The notes: generated from the letters alone by a model not told the origin. Counted from the first letter of the stretch, positions 24,662-32,379 are shown. The stretch: DNA of 64,000 nt from Deltaproteobacteria bacterium GWA2_38_16 (GCA_001797335.1 MGPE01000010.1:1-64000); one strand, 5' to 3'. Made by a program: numbers and translations.

Positions 24662-26064
24662 ACATCCCCTGTTTGCTTTTCACCCTCTTCTGGCCTCTCA
24701 GTTTGGAGCAAGCCTAAAAATTCTTCTTTGAGTTGGAGAAATGAACTTTCAGCATTGCTGCCAGGGCTAAAGGTTGCTAATCCCAATTCTCCAATTTCTT
24801 GCATGTATTTTCTTGCCGTAGGTCTTGACATCCCAGTAGCCGTAGAAATTTCTGCAATATCTGCATAACCTTGCTTTTGGATGAGGGCTTCAAACACAAT
24901 TCTTCTGTTTTCAGGAACACTTGATAGTGTGATATGTCTAATAATACTTAAATCAGCTTCATTTATTTTATCTCTCCCAGAGGTGAGTGCTAAATTGCTG
25001 GTAATCATGCGTAATATTTTGATAGCTCTATGTGGCTGTTCAATTTGAGGGCGCCCATGCCAGATTTTCTCATCTGAGGCTTTTTCATCAATCTTCATGG
25101 AGAAAACAGCCCTCAATCTACACATTACCCTTACATATAGAACAAGTTGTCTTAGAAGATTTTTTGGAAATTCAATGCTGTCTAGTTTAATAGATTTTTT
25201 TTCAAAGATTGAAAAAAGAGTTTTAAGATATTTATTTGTAGCTTCTTTACATTTTTTTTCATTCTCATCAGAGTTAGTTTTTTTTGCATATTCTTCTAAT
25301 TTTTCTTGAGAATTCTCTTTTGGATCAGTATTAAAAAACACAATCCTAGTTCCCAATTGCCCCATTATTGTATGTACGCTCGGCGGAAATGGAGTTGTTG
25401 CTCCAAGCCAACAAAAAAATATATCTTCAGGATAACCTCTGGTACCATGTGTCCCACTGTTGGACACATAACCCTTTCCATCTAGGATTGTTGTTAGAAT
25501 ACTAAAGGTTTTTACAAGCTCATCATCTCTTCCCCTAAATAAAGGAGCCAATTCTTTTGTTATTAAGATTTTGTCTTTTATGCGTGGCAATAGGTCTATT
25601 GATGCAAGTTTCTCAATTTTTACATTTGCTGCATGAGAAACAAATGAAGCTGGAGTAAAGTTGTCACATCTGAACTGGAAATCCTTATTTTCTAAACAAA
25701 ACATCAATACAGTGGTCTTTGCTGACCCAGACACACCAACAAAAAATAAAGCTATAGGTTGAAAATTATCTTTAATCAATAAACAACCATGAACGGCTAG
25801 TGCTGTTTTTAGAGCAGGCAGTAAATCTGGGAAGTGTTTTTCTACAACGGAAGTCAGCTCTTTATATGCTTCACCAATCTTAATTAAAGACTCTTGAAAT
25901 TCTGGTTTCGATATTTCTGTAGCTTGTGTCTTATTGGATGGTGGATCAATCTTTTCACCGATATAATCCAGTGCTTTCTCTTTTGTATGTCTTAAATATT
26001 TATCGGGAGAGGGGCGTTCTGATGAGTCTAGAAATGCTTTAATTAGCCGTTTTTGGTTTTCCAT
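24631..26064 (-). CDS. AAA-type ATPase with C-terminal HTH (element replication/helicase-like)
   Basis: 477 residues. A variant P-loop F-V-G-V-S-G-S-A-K-T-T (about 109-119; Ala where Gly is usual before Lys) in a helicase-like ATPase core: I-L-I-T-K-E-L-A-P-L (Walker-B-like region), then F-F-C-W-L-G-A-T-T (sensor-1-like) and an arginine-bearing G-Q-L-G-T-R-I. The C-terminal 400-440 region is a clear winged helix/HTH (A-D-I-A-E-I-S-T-A-T-G-M-S-R-P-T-A-R-K-Y-M). This layout recalls DUF3987/MCM-like helicases of plasmids and islands. A role in element replication is inferred. GGAGG precedes the ATG. Confidence 0.6.
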   Translation of the reverse strand: MENQKRLIKAFLDSSERPSPDKYLRHTKEKALDYIGEKIDPPSNKTQATEISKPEFQESLIKIGEAYKELTSVVEKHFPDLLPALKTALAVHGCLLIKDNFQPIALFFVGVSGSAKTTVLMFCLENKDFQFRCDNFTPASFVSHAANVKIEKLASIDLLPRIKDKILITKELAPLFRGRDDELVKTFSILTTILDGKGYVSNSGTHGTRGYPEDIFFCWLGATTPFPPSVHTIMGQLGTRIVFFNTDPKENSQEKLEEYAKKTNSDENEKKCKEATNKYLKTLFSIFEKKSIKLDSIEFPKNLLRQLVLYVRVMCRLRAVFSMKIDEKASDEKIWHGRPQIEQPHRAIKILRMITSNLALTSGRDKINEADLSIIRHITLSSVPENRRIVFEALIQKQGYADIAEISTATGMSRPTARKYMQEIGELGLATFSPGSNAESSFLQLKEEFLGLLQTERPEEGEKQTGDVCVEGAEVPF

Positions 26065-26073
26065 TTTTCCTCC

Positions 26074-26262
26074 TTATTTTATTTGTTCCAATGATTTCAA
26101 TTTTAGCGCTTTGACTATTTTTAATTTGTCCGCATCGGAAAGTTTCATGTAGTCGCATTCATGTAGACTGATACGGTTCCTCGAAACTTGGCTCTTAAGA
26201 GCCAAGGCCCACTGGCTTAATCCTTGCTTCTCTCTAAATTTCTTAAGATTTGTTTCTGACAT
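26074..26262 (-). CDS. XRE-family HTH regulator
   Basis: 62 residues, a single Cro/CI-type helix-turn-helix (L-K-K-F-R-E-K-Q-G-L-S-Q-W-A-L-A with recognition helix S-Q-V-S-R-N-R-I-S). Ten bases upstream of the ATPase start, so it is the first gene of the leftward element operon. It faces the rightward gene at 26317 across 54 bases that hold an inverted repeat, a likely repressor-controlled switch. Confidence 0.8.
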   Translation of the reverse strand: MSETNLKKFREKQGLSQWALALKSQVSRNRISLHECDYMKLSDADKLKIVKALKLKSLEQIK

Positions 26263-26287
26263 ATTTCCCTCTCTTTTTTAGTTGCGT

Positions 26288-26315
26288 TTGCTGCATGCAC
26301 CATTAGTATCAGCAA
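26288..26315. promoter_or_regulatory. Inverted repeat between divergent element genes
   Basis: TTGCTG (26288-26293) and CAGCAA (26310-26315) with a 16-base gap. A possible -35 TTGCGT (26282-26287) and -10 TAGTAT (26304-26309) would start rightward transcription at about the ATG at 26317, giving a leaderless message. Confidence 0.4.
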
Positions 26316-26316
26316 C

Positions 26317-26973
26317 ATGCAAAATCTTAGAGGGACAAATATAAAGCCTGATGTCCCTGACGGTAAATTGGTAATACTGGGAGAAACTTTTCATTTTCAT
26401 CAAGAGAGGATTCCTGAAAAGAAGGATTGGTTGCCAATTAAAAGTGGGAGCAAGGAAAGATTTTATAGATCTTATAATAAGTTACTCAAACTAGGCATGG
26501 ATGAGTATGCTTTGGGGCAAGATATCAGCACAATTTTATTTTGCGATAAAATTTCTTCTCAAAATGTTGCTGGTCTTAAACATATTTTAGAGTCAAAGTA
26601 TATGATTTTATTTAATTTTGAATTGAAGCGTGCCAATAAATATCATATGGCCAAGCTTTCCGATGTGTTTAGTGATCTTGAAGAGCATTATAGGGAGAAT
26701 AAAAAAAAGAAACCCAATGCAACAATTCATATAAAAGAGAAATTTAAAAATCCTTTTTATCTTAGGGTTGCATCATTGAAGGAAAAAATAGTGCATATTT
26801 TGAAAAAAAATAAAATAGATCCAATGAAATCCTATGGCTACTTAAATGATCTACTCTATGGTCTTCATTTAAAAACCATGGAAGGAATGGATCCTTATGG
26901 GAGAGCCTTAGAAAAGGGACTGAAACGAGTTATGGAAAAAAACCCTGGGATAAAAAAATATTATGAAGCTTAA
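26317..26973 (+). CDS. Element protein of unknown function
   Basis: 218 residues, basic, mostly helical, no signal peptide or membrane segment. The start has no ribosome-binding site and lies right behind an inverted repeat, so it may be leaderless. Notable features: H-F-H near 25, repeated Lys-rich helices, and Y-G-Y-L-N-D-L-L-Y-G near 183. No family recognised. Its position, divergent from XRE-ATPase, is where satellites place early or regulatory genes. Confidence 0.55.
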   Translation: MQNLRGTNIKPDVPDGKLVILGETFHFHQERIPEKKDWLPIKSGSKERFYRSYNKLLKLGMDEYALGQDISTILFCDKISSQNVAGLKHILESKYMILFNFELKRANKYHMAKLSDVFSDLEEHYRENKKKKPNATIHIKEKFKNPFYLRVASLKEKIVHILKKNKIDPMKSYGYLNDLLYGLHLKTMEGMDPYGRALEKGLKRVMEKNPGIKKYYEA

Positions 26974-27152
26974 TCCACTGATTTGGTGTTTATACTTTTG
27001 AGAAACATACTTTAACATCCCTCTCTTTGCGCACGTGCTTTTGTCAAAGCCCCTTTTCAAATTCATCAAATTTTGCGCATTGCCTTTGATTTTCTGTCCT
27101 TTCAGGTGTATAAACTGCACTTCAATCCTCCCACCCTCCAAGTGAGTTGAAT

Positions 27153-27728
27153 TTGAAAATCGCAATTTATGCACGCATATCCACAAAAGAGCAGAGTCCT
27201 GACTCGCAGCTCTTTGCTTTGAGGGACTATAGCAAAGCTCGCAAGTGGGATGTGTTTAAAGAATATGTGGATATTGGTATCTCAGGGGCAAAGCAAATGC
27301 GTCCCGCACTAAACCAAATGATGGAAGATGCTAGAAAAAGACGTTTTGATTGTGTGCTGGTATTTAAACTTGACCGCTTAGGAAGGTCATTGAGCCATCT
27401 TGTTCACTCCCTGGAAGAGTTTCAAAATTTGGGAATACATTTCATTTCATATCAAGAAAATATTGACCTTTCTCAAAGCACAGGAAAGCTCATGTTTCAT
27501 TTGCTTTCTGCAATGGCTGAATTTGAAAGAGATTTAATCAGAGAGCGAGTCAACGCTGGTATCAAGGCAGCCAGAGCCAAAGGGAAGAAGTTTGGACGCC
27601 CCAGATCAATTAATAGAGCCCATGTCAGAGCCTTGAGACAGGAAGGAATGTCTCTTAGGGCTATTGCCAAAAAAATGAAGATATCTCAGGCTGGCGTTTA
27701 CAAAGTGGTTTCCCAGACCACAAATTAG
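27153..27728 (+). CDS. Small serine recombinase (resolvase/invertase)
   Basis: About 191 residues. Complete resolvase catalytic domain: I-Y-A-R-I-S-T-K-E-Q (catalytic Ser), D-C-V-L-V-F-K-L-D-R-L-G-R-S, M-A-E-F-E-R-D-L-I-R-E-R, then G-K-K-F-G-R-P and a C-terminal HTH (S-L-R-A-I-A-K-K-M-K-I-S-Q-A-G-V-Y-K-V). No ATG is available; TTG at 27153 (with AGTGAG six bases earlier) or TTG at 27147 must start it. It may resolve element multimers or invert a segment. It is the second serine recombinase of the element. Confidence 0.88.
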   Translation: MKIAIYARISTKEQSPDSQLFALRDYSKARKWDVFKEYVDIGISGAKQMRPALNQMMEDARKRRFDCVLVFKLDRLGRSLSHLVHSLEEFQNLGIHFISYQENIDLSQSTGKLMFHLLSAMAEFERDLIRERVNAGIKAARAKGKKFGRPRSINRAHVRALRQEGMSLRAIAKKMKISQAGVYKVVSQTTN

Positions 27729-27866
27729 CCCTTAATATTATTCCTTTTTTTATTATATATTTATCTTATTTTTCTGACTTCTATACATATGATTTGTAAA
27801 CCATGAATTTCAGTTCACTTCATAAATAAAATTAAATAAAAAATCTAAAATGACGATAAGCTCTTT

Positions 27867-28463
27867 GTGGATCGCATTGTTGCATTTTTAGTTCTTATTC
27901 TCTTTCCTCTTGGTGTCAATGGACATCCAGGAGGAACAGATGCCCATGGATGTCATCATGACCAAAGGAAGAATGAGCATCATTGTCATGAAAAAGCAAA
28001 GCCTCAAACTTTTTCAGGAAAGGTTGTTGGCGTATTAGATGGTGATACCATTGAGGTTCTAAATCAAGGACGTTCCCAGCGTGTACGCTTATCTGAAATT
28101 GATTCTCCTGAGAAGAATCAACCATTTGGAAAAAAGGCAAAACAATATACTTCTGAAATGGTCTTTGGAAAAGATGTCACAGTGCAGTCTAGTGGCAAAG
28201 ATAAATATGGACGCACTCTTGGTGAGGTTTATCTTCAGAATGGAACCAATGTGAATCATGAACTTGTGCGTCAAGGGATGGCTTGGCAATATAGGCAATA
28301 TTCCAATAGCTCCAGATTGAGGGGACTTGAATCTGAGGCACGCCAAGAAAAAAGAGGTTTATGGAGAGAAGCCGACCCGACACCTCCTTGGGAATTTAGA
28401 AGAGATCGCAGGCTTACAGGAGAGGATTTAATTCCTAAAAAACGCCAGCCCGCTACCAAGTAA
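27867..28463 (+). CDS. Secreted thermonuclease (SNase) with His-rich N-terminal motif
   Basis: 198 residues from a GTG start. Signal peptide (about 1-19), then the motif H-P-G-G-T-D-x-x-G-C-H-x(9)-H-C-H found at the N-terminus of many bacterial SNase proteins, probably metal-binding. Nuclease domain 50-165 with V-L-D-G-D-T-I, the V-R-L-x-x-I-D-x-P-E catalytic stretch, D-K-Y-G-R-T-L-G-E-V and E-A-R-x-x-x-x-G-L-W. A calcium-dependent DNA/RNA nuclease exported from the cell. Cargo gene of the element. Confidence 0.88.
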   Translation: MDRIVAFLVLILFPLGVNGHPGGTDAHGCHHDQRKNEHHCHEKAKPQTFSGKVVGVLDGDTIEVLNQGRSQRVRLSEIDSPEKNQPFGKKAKQYTSEMVFGKDVTVQSSGKDKYGRTLGEVYLQNGTNVNHELVRQGMAWQYRQYSNSSRLRGLESEARQEKRGLWREADPTPPWEFRRDRRLTGEDLIPKKRQPATK

Positions 28464-28468
28464 AACCT

Positions 28469-28699
28469 TCAATCAATCACCAATTTTTTAATAGATACAT
28501 TTAAAGCCTCTGCAAGTTTCTTAAGTGTCAAATAACGCACATTCCTGATGCCTTTTTCAATTTCACTAAGGTTCCCCTTGGACATATCATTTTCCCAAGC
28601 AAGCTTTTCTATGGTTAAGCCTTGCTTAATCCTGAGATTTCTTATGCGGGCACCAAGCTTTTTCAGATCCTCTTGTGACACCCAAATAGGGTAGCGCAA
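28469..28699 (-). CDS. XRE-family HTH regulator
   Basis: 76 residues; Cro/CI HTH with I-R-N-L-R-I-K-Q-G-L-T-I-E-K-L-A and S-K-G-N-L-S-E-I-E-K-G. Divergent from the membrane protein gene; the perfect 16-bp palindrome at 28715-28730 begins 15 bases upstream of its start codon, the obvious operator. Probable element repressor, comparable in position to Stl-type regulators. Confidence 0.85.
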   Translation of the reverse strand: MRYPIWVSQEDLKKLGARIRNLRIKQGLTIEKLAWENDMSKGNLSEIEKGIRNVRYLTLKKLAEALNVSIKKLVID

Positions 28700-28714
28700 G
28701 AATTAAAGTTCTGC

Positions 28715-28730
28715 GTTCGGTATACCGAAC
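28715..28730. promoter_or_regulatory. Perfect palindromic operator of the second XRE regulator
   Basis: GTTCGGTATACCGAAC, a 16-bp perfect palindrome between the divergent XRE gene and the gene at 28773. Confidence 0.75.
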
Positions 28731-28772
28731 ATAACATTAGTAAGACATAGCTGTTCGTAAGTAGGGGATATT

Positions 28773-29621
28773 ATGCAAAAACTTACACATAAAGAGTTTG
28801 TAGAAAAATATAAGAGTGGAAGCTTAACGGTTCTCATAGATGATATGAAGGCTGGGGATTTTGTTCTTTCTCAATACGCCAGTAAATATAATAAACCTGC
28901 CCATCAATTTTGGACTTGGACAGGACTAATTTTAACTTTCATTGTACCTCTGGGCCTTCTTGCTGTTCATTGGGTACTATCTTTGCTTTGTGCAGGAATA
29001 GGTTATGCAATAATCAAATCAGCCAGAAAATCAGCACAGGAATTTGTTTTGGAAAATATGTTAGAAGACGAAATTTTTTGGGCATATGTTCTCATATATG
29101 ACGGTGCAATAATCAAAGACAAGAACGGACAGGTTGTTAATCTAAAGGAGAATCTGATTTCTCAAGTAAAAGAAGATTTAGAAGTGACACGAGAATCAGA
29201 AAAATTAAAAATTAATTCTAAAAAGGAGAAGTTTATGGATAAGGGAAAGCATGCAAAAATTTTACAAGCTTTTGCTGAACACATAAAAAAATATCCTGTT
29301 CCTATTATGATAAGAGATAGTAAGTTGTTACCTTATCCAAAAGAAGAAATGCTCACGGCGGGACTTCTAGCATATCAAGCTGAAACAAATCCAGTCCTCA
29401 GGAAAGGAATATCCGTTGGTATTATTTCTCTTGCATTTTACCAGGACAATATTGGTGATCAGCCAAATAGTGATATGTCCGTGTCAAATGAAGAAATGGC
29501 TAAACTAATCCAAGAAACGGAAAAACAAGTTGGTCCAAAAATATTGGAAAAAATTGAAAAAGAACGAAAACTCATTAAGGCTTCCTTAGACGAAATAGAC
29601 AATAAGAAAAAGGCCGCTTAA
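28773..29621 (+). CDS. Element membrane protein with long cytosolic domain
   Basis: 282 residues. Two close membrane helices (about 47-62 and 64-83, F-W-T-W-T-G-L-I-L and V-L-S-L-L-C-A-G-I-G-Y-A-I-I) are followed by a 200-residue soluble, Lys-rich helical part. It ends in D-N-K-K-K-A-A, similar to the end of the next protein. No family recognised. Transcribed away from the XRE repressor through the palindromic operator, so it is probably de-repressed on induction. Confidence 0.65.
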   Translation: MQKLTHKEFVEKYKSGSLTVLIDDMKAGDFVLSQYASKYNKPAHQFWTWTGLILTFIVPLGLLAVHWVLSLLCAGIGYAIIKSARKSAQEFVLENMLEDEIFWAYVLIYDGAIIKDKNGQVVNLKENLISQVKEDLEVTRESEKLKINSKKEKFMDKGKHAKILQAFAEHIKKYPVPIMIRDSKLLPYPKEEMLTAGLLAYQAETNPVLRKGISVGIISLAFYQDNIGDQPNSDMSVSNEEMAKLIQETEKQVGPKILEKIEKERKLIKASLDEIDNKKKAA

Positions 29622-29648
29622 TAATGAAGTCAAAATGGAGAAGCTATT

Positions 29649-30164
29649 ATGTTTAAATTCTTGGAAAAAATTAGGGACAAGGGAGTGTGGTATAGTTTAA
29701 TTTTAAAAGCACTTGATTTAAGGCATCCTGATAATCCTGAGAAAAGATTATATTCGTCTGAGGTTAATGCTTTTTTCATCATAGCTAAGGCTTTAATGTA
29801 TTTATCAGGGAATGAGGTTAATGGGTTTAAAGCCGAGATCGCTGAAATAATTAAACATGTAGATAAGTGGGGAATGGGAGAATATAATAAAAAAATAATT
29901 TTAGATTTTTTAAAAAGCACAGAAAAAATCCAAATTCCTGACGCTTTTGCTACTGGAGGTTGTGCTGGAACTTGGTCAGATAAAGATTCTATAAGATACA
30001 CAATTGCACTAATAGAAATTGCCAACGCTGATGGGGAATATAATTCTAAAGAACGATTACTCATTGAAAATATAATGCGCTTTTTTCGTGCTAGTGATGC
30101 AGAAATAGCTAAGTTTACAGATGATGTTCTTAGCATTATTGACGAAAACAAAAAAGCAGCATGA
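29649..30164 (+). CDS. TerB-like helical protein
   Basis: 171 residues without signal peptide. The C-terminal half has the TerB (tellurite-resistance/co-chaperone-like) helical signature: I-A-L-I-E-I-A-N-A-D-G-E-Y-N-S-K-E-R-L-L-I-E-N-I-M-R-F-F. An acidic D-G-E loop between helices is typical and may bind metal. The C-terminus is N-K-K-A-A. It lies 27 bases after the membrane protein gene, so the two form one unit, like TerB-type domains that work at membranes. Confidence 0.6.
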   Translation: MFKFLEKIRDKGVWYSLILKALDLRHPDNPEKRLYSSEVNAFFIIAKALMYLSGNEVNGFKAEIAEIIKHVDKWGMGEYNKKIILDFLKSTEKIQIPDAFATGGCAGTWSDKDSIRYTIALIEIANADGEYNSKERLLIENIMRFFRASDAEIAKFTDDVLSIIDENKKAA

Positions 30165-30206
30165 AAGAACTTGGAAAATGACCAAGCAAAAAAAGAAATA
30201 ACTTAT

Positions 30207-30677
30207 TTATTCTATTTGATCAGGTTCTTCTTTTGTATCAACATCAATGACCTTCGCTTCCTCAACATTTCTTTTTTCATTGGACAACTTCTTCACGAAT
30301 TCAACATATTCCATTTGAGCTTTGATATTGACATCGATGTTGGTTCTTTCTCCATAGCTTTTTGGGTTCATACGAGAAATTGTCCATTTAAGGGCATCTA
30401 TGGCCACCCTGGCTGCGTTTGGATCAACTTTGTTAGCTAAGGCAAGGAAGGCAATGTCATTGATACGCTCAAAGAAGGTGTGAGCCCTCAGTTCCCGTAC
30501 GTGCGCATAGTCCTCCCAAAGACCTAAACTTTTAATCCATTCATGCACTCTTCCATCGCTGACACCACGTTTTTGAGCAATGCCTCTAAGGGATTCCCCT
30601 TCAGGCAATTTGTCCATTACTTCTTTTAAAATTTTGCGTTTTTGCTCTTCTGTGTATGTGCGTCTCTTTTTTTCCAC
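30207..30677 (-). CDS. Phage terminase small-subunit-like protein
   Basis: 156 residues. N-terminal HTH (L-R-G-I-A-Q-K-R-G-V-S-D-G-R-V-H-E-W-I) and the TerS-like phrases R-E-L-R-A-H-T-F, A-R-V-A-I-D-A-L-K-W-T-I-S-R-M-N-P-K-S-Y-G-E-R. The terminase small subunit selects phage DNA for packaging. No large subunit or head gene is in the element, so it may redirect a helper phage's packaging, as satellite TerS proteins do. The C-terminus is acidic. Confidence 0.75.
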   Translation of the reverse strand: MEKKRRTYTEEQKRKILKEVMDKLPEGESLRGIAQKRGVSDGRVHEWIKSLGLWEDYAHVRELRAHTFFERINDIAFLALANKVDPNAARVAIDALKWTISRMNPKSYGERTNIDVNIKAQMEYVEFVKKLSNEKRNVEEAKVIDVDTKEEPDQIE

Positions 30678-30773
30678 AGTTTGAGTTTATCATAGAAAAC
30701 TTTTTATGCTCAAAACTAAATTGCAGTGGAAAATAATTAGGGGGTGTGTATGTTCTAAGTATTTTGTCATGCA

Positions 30774-30798
30774 GCGTTTGGAAGCGCTTGCCAAATGC
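30774..30798. repeat. 25-bp imperfect palindrome inside the right element end
   Basis: The centre is the perfect palindrome AAGCGCTT (30782-30789), with arms GCGTTTGG and GCCAAATGC. It lies 61 bases inside attR, a possible binding site for the recombinase or its directionality factor. Confidence 0.5.
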
Positions 30799-30859
30799 TA
30801 TCATCTATATAAAATGGCTCCTTGAGGCTCTTTAAAAAGTTGCGGAATGCGTCAACTTG

Positions 30860-30871
30860 GGGGAGCCAAAC
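30860..30871 (+). repeat. attR: 12-bp attachment repeat
   Basis: Exact copy of 22841-22852. Beyond it, chromosomal sequence resumes with a ribosome-binding site and the DUF4097-like gene 21 bases later. Confidence 0.7.
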
Positions 30872-30891
30872 GTTATAGGAGAATCATAACA

Positions 30892-31620
30892 ATGAAGAAG
30901 ATTATGGTTAGTTTATTTTTGTTTATATCCACAATTGGTTTTTCAGCTTCTACACTTGTAACAAAAACATTTATCTCAAAAGAAATAAATACTCTCGTTT
31001 ATAAAAATGGTTCTGGAGATGCAAAAATTATTGGAACTGATAATGAAAACTTACAAATTTTGGCCATGAAAAACCAATTCCATGAAAAATGTCGCCTCAC
31101 CATTGAAAAGAAGAATCATGCGCTTTTTATAGCAGTTGATGGAGAGGGTTTATTGAATAAGGGTGGATGTAATGTGGATTTTGATATTCAAGTACCTAAA
31201 AAAGTGAGCTTAAATTTAAAGTCTGGCTCTGGAAACATTGAAATCAACAAGGTTCAAGCAAAGTTAGATGCTAAACTAGGAAGTGGAGATTTAAATGCCA
31301 CTCTAGATTCATGCAATGGCTTAAACGCAAAGCTTGGCAGCGGAAATCTCGCCATTCAGGGGCTTAACAGTGATGCCAATGTAAAAACAGGTAGTGGCAA
31401 TATTGAATTAAAATGGGCACGTCTTCCAGAAAAAGGTGCAGTGGATATAAAGACAGGAAGTGGAACTGTAAGCTTGAAAATGCCAAAAGATTCTAAAATC
31501 AGTACGTCATTTAAATCCGGTAGCGGACAACTGCACAACTACATTGGCGATTCTCCGGATGCTTCATTTAAAATCTCTGTCTTTACAGGTAGTGGTAATT
31601 TAGAATTAAATAAATTCTAA
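30892..31620 (+). CDS. DUF4097-like secreted beta-solenoid protein
   Basis: 242 residues from the ATG at 30892 (TAGGAG at 30875-30880); the earlier in-frame start at 30847 lies upstream of attR, inside the element. Signal peptide (1-18). The mature protein repeats the motif G-S-G-x-(L/I/A)-x about nine times at intervals near 18 residues (for example L-K-S-G-S-G-N-I-E-I, L-G-S-G-D-L-N-A), the parallel beta-helix pattern of DUF4097/adhesin-like proteins. Before integration this gene lay about 40 bases from tRNA-Asn. Confidence 0.8.
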   Translation: MKKIMVSLFLFISTIGFSASTLVTKTFISKEINTLVYKNGSGDAKIIGTDNENLQILAMKNQFHEKCRLTIEKKNHALFIAVDGEGLLNKGGCNVDFDIQVPKKVSLNLKSGSGNIEINKVQAKLDAKLGSGDLNATLDSCNGLNAKLGSGNLAIQGLNSDANVKTGSGNIELKWARLPEKGAVDIKTGSGTVSLKMPKDSKISTSFKSGSGQLHNYIGDSPDASFKISVFTGSGNLELNKF

Positions 31621-31632
31621 GGAAATAGCGAA

Positions 31633-32148
31633 TCAAGTTACTTGTCTTAATTCTCGATAGGAACCTTTGATTAAGTCTGTTTCTTTTATCTTAAAATCTT
31701 GAATAAGCTTATTCACTTTTTCTACTTCTACTTTATAGATTTCTTCTGAAACATCATCAAAGACTGCCTCAAATTCAATAAAACTTCCTAGATTCTCGAC
31801 ACTATCGAGATGAACTCTAACATTACCAATTAAATAAATTTCTCTTTCTTTTTTTACAATAACTTCAATACCTAAAATTTCTTTTAAAAGATTTTTGAAT
31901 ATTTGGGGCTGCTCAATAGGTACCAATAAATATTGGCTCAGCTTGGGCCCTATTTGATCTGTCCGAACATAAGGAATTAAGCGCGCTCCCTTCAGAGAGG
32001 ACTCTCTTAACTTCAATCTCCCACCTTGGGTTTTAAAATAGGTATCTGTTTGTAAATCTATCCCCTCTCTTTTAGCATTCAGTTTAATTGCGATTTCACG
32101 AGCCCGTAAAAGATTTTGATGCCGAGCTTTGATTTCGATATTAGGCAT
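31633..32148 (-). CDS. CYTH-domain protein (class IV adenylate cyclase-like)
   Basis: 171 residues. N-terminal N-I-E-I-K-A-R, a variant of the E-x-E-x-K triphosphate-binding motif whose first Glu is Asn. Then Q-T-D-T-Y-F, G-R-L-K-L-R-E, R-V-H-L-D-S-V-E-N-L-G-S-F-I-E-F-E-A and I-K-G-S-Y-R-E-L, all characteristic of the CYTH tunnel fold. Family members are CyaB cyclases or triphosphatases. The overall motif match favours CyaB-type. Convergent with the DUF4097-like gene. Confidence 0.85.
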   Translation of the reverse strand: MPNIEIKARHQNLLRAREIAIKLNAKREGIDLQTDTYFKTQGGRLKLRESSLKGARLIPYVRTDQIGPKLSQYLLVPIEQPQIFKNLLKEILGIEVIVKKEREIYLIGNVRVHLDSVENLGSFIEFEAVFDDVSEEIYKVEVEKVNKLIQDFKIKETDLIKGSYRELRQVT

Positions 32149-32209
32149 TTATAAAATCCAACCTAATACTTTTCTAAAAATAAGTCTATGGGTTGGCGAT
32201 TAATCAAAA

Positions 32210-32278
32210 TTCACTAATATTTGACATTTTTTAGTGAATTTAGTCTGTAATTTTATAATATTCACTAAAATCCGCCTC
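32210..32278 (+). promoter_or_regulatory. Triple TTCACTAA operator region
   Basis: Three copies of an 8-bp box: TTCACTAA (32210-32217), TTAGTGAA (32231-32238, inverted) and TTCACTAA (32271-32278). TTGACA (32221-32226) and TGTAAT (32245-32250) with an 18-base spacer form a promoter between the boxes, reading toward crcB. The regulator is unknown. No fluoride riboswitch motif was found. Confidence 0.5.
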
Positions 32279-32379
32279 AGCTTTATTAAACATCTTTGGT
32301 TTTAAAATCAAAAATAGTGTTATGAACTGGTCCATATTGAAAATACAAATTTAGTCGTGTATTATAAAACCATTCCTTC

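Larger units (their letters stand above)
22841..30871. mobile_element. 8-kb integrated element at tRNA-Asn, phage-satellite-like
   Basis: Bounded by GGGGAGCCAAAC at both ends; the left copy keeps tRNA-Asn intact. Contents: large serine recombinase, small protein, AAA ATPase with HTH, XRE regulator, divergent unknown gene, resolvase, secreted nuclease, second XRE regulator with a perfect palindromic operator, membrane protein, TerB-like protein, terminase small-subunit-like protein. No capsid, tail, large terminase, relaxase or type IV secretion gene is seen, so it is neither a complete phage nor a conjugative element. Integrase, replication-type ATPase, repressors and TerS resemble phage-inducible chromosomal islands; that assignment is an inference. 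Confidence 0.7.

Noticed and set aside
22841-30871. Interpretation as an intact prophage or an ICE
   Set aside because: No head, tail, lysis, large terminase, relaxase or mating-pair gene is present in 8 kb.
32279-32379. Fluoride riboswitch before crcB
   Set aside because: The conserved crcB-motif bases and pseudoknot pattern could not be found in this stretch.
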